The position numbers and the translations under genes are program-made. The notes beneath the pieces were generated by a model. It saw only the letters and a list, made by a program, of their open reading frames with translations. It searched no databases and was not told the origin of the DNA. This document shows positions 60,531-64,000 of a DNA stretch of 64,000 nucleotides, piece after piece (within the stretch, counting starts at the first letter, position 1; each line of letters opens with the position of its first letter). Origin of the DNA: Prorocentrum cordatum (Eukaryota > Sar > Dinophyceae > Prorocentrales > Prorocentraceae); the NCBI GenBank assembly GCA_963575745.1, contig CAUYUJ010004973.1, positions 1-64,000 of the forward strand, written 5' to 3'.

Positions 60531-60774
60531 TTCTGCCGTCCTCCTCCCCCCTTCCTCCCTCCCTCCCGCGGAGGGGGAAGCCGCCCTCCACGTCCCCCTC
60601 CCCGCCCCCTCCTCCCCTTGCCCCCCGTCCTCCTCGTCCTCCCGCCCCCAGCGCGGGCGGTGAGCCGTGGCCTGCGCGCGCGGGGGGGGCGCCATGGCGC
60701 TCCATGGCACGGCTGCCGCGCCCGCCGCGCAGGCCGCGCCCTGTGCGCAGGCCGTGCGGGGCGCGCGAGGCCCG

Positions 60775-60791
60775 GCGACGACGACGACGAC

Positions 60792-60887
<96 letters not shown>

Positions 60888-60915
60888 TGCGGCGGCGGCG
60901 GCGGCGGCGGGGAAA
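60775..60915 (+). repeat. (GAC)n then (GGC)n array
   Basis: GACGACGACGAC to about 60857, then GGCGGCGGCGGC to 60911; poly-Thr/Ala frames arise from it. Confidence 0.9.
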
Positions 60916-61141
60916 CATCGTGACGACGGCGGCGAAGGCGGCGCGACAGCGACGACGACGCGACGGCGGGGACGGGGACGGCGACGCCACGCCGACGGCG
61001 GCGGGGGCGGCGGCGCGGCTGCGAGGACGACGGCGGCGGCGAGCTGCAGATTTGCAGCGCGTGGACAAGAAATGAAAGGCGTGGAGGGTGTTCCCGTGCG
61101 TTGTCCCAGGGGTGGGAGGGCGGGCCGTCGCCTGGACCCGG

Positions 61142-61330
61142 TCAAGGGAGGCAGACACACCCCGGTCCCGACGAACGGCGTGCACTGGACGGCCCTGGGC
61201 GTTGACGAAAACGGCCGCGCCCTGTTCGATTCCTTCCCCTGCGGGTCCAGGCCAGCGTACTCACGCAGGGCGAGCAGGGTGGCGGCGCCGACCTTCGCTC
61301 GGCGGCGCGCCTCTGCCTTCCCCCTCGTCC
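61142..61330 (+). CDS. Cysteine-protease-like fragment (clan CE pattern)
   Basis: One frame reads GRHTPVPTNGVHWTALGVDE and NGRALFDSFPCGSRP. The pattern (G/N)-x-HW-x-A...FDSF resembles the catalytic His and the following acidic strand of clan CE cysteine peptidases (Ulp1/SENP and adenain-like families). The catalytic Cys, expected about 50-100 residues downstream, is not visible; after 61330 the sequence becomes a TCC tract. Exon borders are unclear. It may be an exon of a deubiquitinase-like gene or part of a large DNA transposon that carries such a protease. Short length limits confidence. Confidence 0.35.
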
Positions 61331-61380
61331 TCCTCCTCCTCCTCCTCCTCCTTCTCCTCCTCCTCCTACTCCTGCTCCTC
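61325..61380 (-). repeat. (TCC)n tract
   Basis: CTCCTCCTCCTCC, about 55 bp. Confidence 0.9.
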
Positions 61381-61410
61381 CGCAATCCACGGCGACGGCG
61401 ACGCCGTGGA

Positions 61411-61536
61411 TGGCATCGCTCGGACGTGTGCACTTTTCCTTCGGCGAGGATTATCGAGGAGCTTCCTTGATCATTTGGCGAAAAAAACACGCACATAACC
61501 TGAAAAAGCACAGGGAATGGACGTCCGAGCGATGGC
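61411..61536 (+). mobile_element. Family H miniature element, H3
   Basis: TGGCATCGCTCGGACGTGTG and GGACGTCCGAGCGATGGC ends; GGCGAGGATTATCGAGGAGC inside. Confidence 0.8.
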
Positions 61537-61739
61537 GAGTGGGTGTGCTCACGAAAGGGCTTCGCTTGCCAGGGTGCTTCTTATGGGGGGGGGACATGCC
61601 AGCTGCCCAGGGCCGTCAGGAGCCGGCCCGGAGTGCAGAATCGGCCCCGGGAACGGGGTCCAGGCCTGCAGGGACCCAGACTTTGGGGATACATCGGAAC
61701 TGCCAGGCCTCCAAGGAGTTTCTTGGGATCCATACGCTT

Positions 61740-61934
61740 GGCATCGCTCGGACGTGTACATGTTTCTCGGCGAGGATCATTCAGGAGCATCGTGGAACAT
61801 GTTGTTTCGTTATATGTATATACATATATATATACACATACATACATGTGTGTGAATGTATATACATATACACACACACACACACTACTTTCAACTAACA
61901 ATCGCACGGGGAATAGACGTCCGAGCGATGGCAA
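61740..61934 (+). mobile_element. Family H miniature element, H4, with AT/GT insert
   Basis: GGCATCGCTCGGACGTGTAC and AGACGTCCGAGCGATGGCAA ends; the interior carries an ATATACATATATATA / CACACACA expansion (61815-61885) absent from H1-H3. Confidence 0.8.
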
Positions 61935-62095
61935 TTAGGAAGCCCGTCGTAGGAACCTTCCTCCTGCTCCTCTGGCCCGCCCAGTGGATCTTGGGTCGCG
62001 GGCCTCAGCGCAGGATATCGCTTCTGCCTGGTCCTGGTGCCTGAGACGCCGTAAATTCCTCTGAGGGGGGGGGGCGGGGGGGTCCTCATGCTCCC

Positions 62096-62275
62096 TACAG
62101 TGGAGACCCATGCCAAGCAACACCCTGCTTGCCTCCAGGGTGCCTTGGGTTTCTTGGGTTTCGATGGTTCTGCGACTGAAAGCGTGACGCTCCCACACCA
62201 AAAATCGATGGACTTCCTGGGGTCTCTGGGTTGGGTTTCTTGTGGAAGGTTTCTTGTGGTCGGGCCCTTACTGTA
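62096..62275 (+). mobile_element. Family A miniature element, A6
   Basis: TACAGTGGAGACCCATGCC start, CGGGCCCTTACTGTA end; the CTGCTTGCCTCCAGGGTGCC core is intact. Confidence 0.8.
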
Positions 62276-62570
62276 GGGTTAGCGACGTCGGGGATCTGAC
62301 GACTTCCGACGACGTGCAATCGTGTTACTTCGCTGTTCTGGTCATAAGTTCCTGACGTCTGACTTTTGATGGCGACGTCCGACTTCAGCCCCTGATTGTT
62401 CCCAAAGGTACAGTCGGACCGAGGTAGAAGCTGAGGTCGGTTCGGGGAAGGTACACTAATGTTCTCCATGTTTGTTGGATGTTGTTGTTGGTTGTTATGG
62501 ATGTTGTTGTTGGATGGTATGCTTGTTTTGTCCGGCGGAGGGTATCATGTTCTTTCGGGAGCCTTGGGAC
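62276..62570. other. No recognised feature
   Basis: Contains GTTGTTGTTGG and GACGTCNGACTT words; no gene. Confidence 0.35.
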
Positions 62571-62710
62571 GGGGGTCAGTGCAAGCGGGGGTCAGTCAGA
62601 GCGCCGGATCTTGTAGGATGCCTGCAGAGCCAAGGGCGCACTGACCCCGACTTGGGCGCAGGATCCTGTAGGATCTTGCCAAGCCTGACTGACCTGGATC
62701 TGCATTGACA
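62571..62710. mobile_element. Family O dispersed repeat, O3
   Basis: GGGGGTCAGTCAGAGCGCCG, GATCTTGTAGGATGCCTGC, GGATCCTGTAGGATCTTGCC and CCTGACTGACC. Confidence 0.6.
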
Positions 62711-62734
62711 CGCCTCAGTGGGTCCACAATTCTT

Positions 62735-62773
62735 TAGGGATGTTCTTCTGGCCGTGGGCCAGAAGAACATCCG
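62735..62773. repeat. Hairpin GGATGTTCTTCTGGCC
   Basis: GGATGTTCTTCTGGCC(GTG)GGCCAGAAGAACATCC is a perfect 16-bp stem with a 3-base loop, at about 62738-62772. Confidence 0.75.
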
Positions 62774-62919
62774 TAGTCCGACTGTCCGAGTAGGGCATCG
62801 ACTAAATAATTGATTTTCCCCAGGATTGATTCGTTCGCTGAGTCCGCGGGAAATACGTAGAATGCTACGCAGATCATTCTACGCATCCGCTCGTGGATTC
62901 GATGGGAAATCAATCTTGG

Positions 62920-63073
62920 AGGAGACCAGTTTACACGAGGAATCTTCAAACATAGTCCAAAGATAGCCTGGGGACGGTATTTGTATTCTTGTTTTTTGCC
63001 AATATTTGAATTGTCAATTTGGCATGTCTTAGATCTGTCCTCCGAGATCTGCCTGCAGGGGGACACGCCCGAC
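62920..63073. mobile_element. Family C foldback element, C9 (left end degraded)
   Basis: AAACATAGTCCAAAGATAGC, CTGGGGACGGT interior as in C5; the right end TGCAGGGGGACACGCCCGAC is intact. Confidence 0.65.
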
Positions 63074-63477
63074 CTAATAATACTCGAGCTACCGTGGATG
63101 TAAAGATTTTACGCGAAATCAATTCGTAACGTTGGATTTCGCCATTCAAAGGCCTTAGGAAGAATGCTTCGGTAAGATGTCTGGCAGCCAATGAACATGT
63201 CAAACATAAACGCGAACCACGGAAGAACTTGTCCTTCGCCCGTGGCGGGTTACGCCGAGGTTGTGCTCTATCTCTTTGCATGGCGGAGTTCAACGTCACG
63301 AATGGTTTCCGCGCTAATTCTTTACAGCCACGGTATGGGCGGCGTCCGACGCCGCGCCCCCCCTGCTGCAGCGCGGAGCGGCGCAGCCCCCCCCCCCGGG
63401 CGGGCCGCGAGGGAGCGGCCGCCGCGAGGGGGCGGCCGCCGCGGTGGCGGGCCCCTTCGGCGGGCCGCCTCGGCGAC
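63074..63477. other. No gene assigned
   Basis: Overlapping frames on both strands at 63190-63500, then GC-rich GGGCCGC repeats to 63475. No motif. Confidence 0.35.
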
Positions 63478-63510
63478 CCTGACCTTCCAGGAGGGCTAAA
63501 AAATTAGACA
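63478..63510 (+). mobile_element. Family I left end, I2
   Basis: CCTGACCTTCCAGGAGGGCT followed by AAAAAATTAGACAC. Confidence 0.5.
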
Positions 63511-63570
63511 CTCTTTCGACACTCTTTCGACACTGTTTCCGACACTCTTTCGACACGCTTTCGAGACTTT
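63505..63570 (+). repeat. CGACACTCTTT short tandem repeat
   Basis: GACACTCTTTC repeats, four to five copies with a unit of about 13 bp. Confidence 0.8.
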
Positions 63571-63609
63571 TCCAGTTGCTCGGAATTGTTTCTGTGATGT
63601 GGCCCTGAC

Positions 63610-63685
63610 CCTGACATTCCAGGAGGTCAAAAAAGTAGCACGCGACTTTAAAACCGATCCCAGAGCTATTATATGTCCTGGTTCG
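63610..63685 (+). mobile_element. Family I fragment, I3
   Basis: CCTGACATTCCAGGAGGTCA, AAGTAGCACGCGAC and CGATCCCAGAGCTATTA correspond to the left half of I1. Confidence 0.55.
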
Positions 63686-63689
63686 GGGT

Positions 63690-63900
63690 ACCTCGGGTCA
63701 GGGCTAACTCGGGTTCGCTTTTCGGGATTCCGAACCCGAGTTACCCCGGGCCCGAGTTACCCCGGATAACTCGGGCGTCCAGAGCCCCAAATCATCAGGG
63801 GTAACTCGGGTCAGGGCTAACTCGGGTTCATTTTTCGGAAATCCAATCCCGCGTTACCCCAGGCCCGAGTTACCCCGGATAACTCGGGCGCCCAAAAATA
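63690..63900. repeat. Palindrome-rich tandem repeat, two units
   Basis: Two units of about 115 bp: GTCAGGGCTAACTCGGGTTC, a TTTTTCGG centre, then ACCCGAGTTACCCC and GGATAACTCGGGCG. CTCGGGT and ACCCGAG words allow several alternative stems. Confidence 0.8.
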
Positions 63901-64000
63901 AAAGATAGTCGAACAAAACCCCAAAAATAGTTCAAAGTAGTAACAGCAGTCGTTCCCAGGCTGTGTTGTTGAACTACGTCTTCGTCCCCAGAGTATGGTT

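Noticed and set aside
1-64000. tRNA, rRNA, U6 or telomere repeats
   Set aside because: I looked for B-box-like GGTTCGANTCC with a matching A box, U6-like sequence and TTTAGGG runs and saw none; a covariance-model scan would be needed to exclude them.

Overview
The window looks like nuclear DNA of a dinoflagellate. The evidence is convergent rather than conclusive. (i) One gene can be traced through five short exons whose introns use GT, GA and GC donors, and every acceptor is AG followed by G, a splice grammar known from dinoflagellates. (ii) A decayed Ty1/copia-type retroelement has gag, integrase and reverse-transcriptase segments that closely resemble the copia elements I know from dinoflagellate genomes. 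(iii) The DNA is GC-rich and crowded with short foldback elements and simple repeats. I found no bacterial-style operons, ribosome binding sites, rRNA, tRNA or CRISPR array.

Layout. 1-6.3 kb: a duplicated block (its partner is at 56.6 kb) and miniature inverted-repeat elements (families A, E, F, G, J, L). 6.3-20.06 kb: the 3' part of a VWD-domain-like gene, exons 6319-6525, 7924-8040, 9228-9359, 10400-10456 and 19998-20060. Its introns are packed with the same miniature elements, and its last intron (about 9.5 kb) contains the copia relic (about 11.35-18.9 kb). 20-39 kb: purine tracts, a 22-bp minisatellite, trinucleotide arrays and many miniature elements. 39.5-43.0 kb: a degenerate satellite with a unit of about 36/70 bp. 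43-47 kb: scattered coding-like pieces on the minus strand. 47.1-48.5 kb: a 101-bp tandem satellite of about 13 copies. 51.3-56.1 kb: three diverged units of about 1.5-1.75 kb. 56.6-64 kb: the second copy of the duplicated block, a 1.1-kb pyrimidine tract, a 156-bp coding inverted duplication around a J element, a cysteine-protease-like exon fragment and further miniature elements.

Family letters A-P and R are mine, assigned only from comparisons inside this window. Very long open frames through simple repeats and satellites (for example an 863-codon minus-strand frame at 40.5-43.1 kb) are not genes. Except for the VWD-like gene and the copia relic, coding calls are tentative exon fragments.
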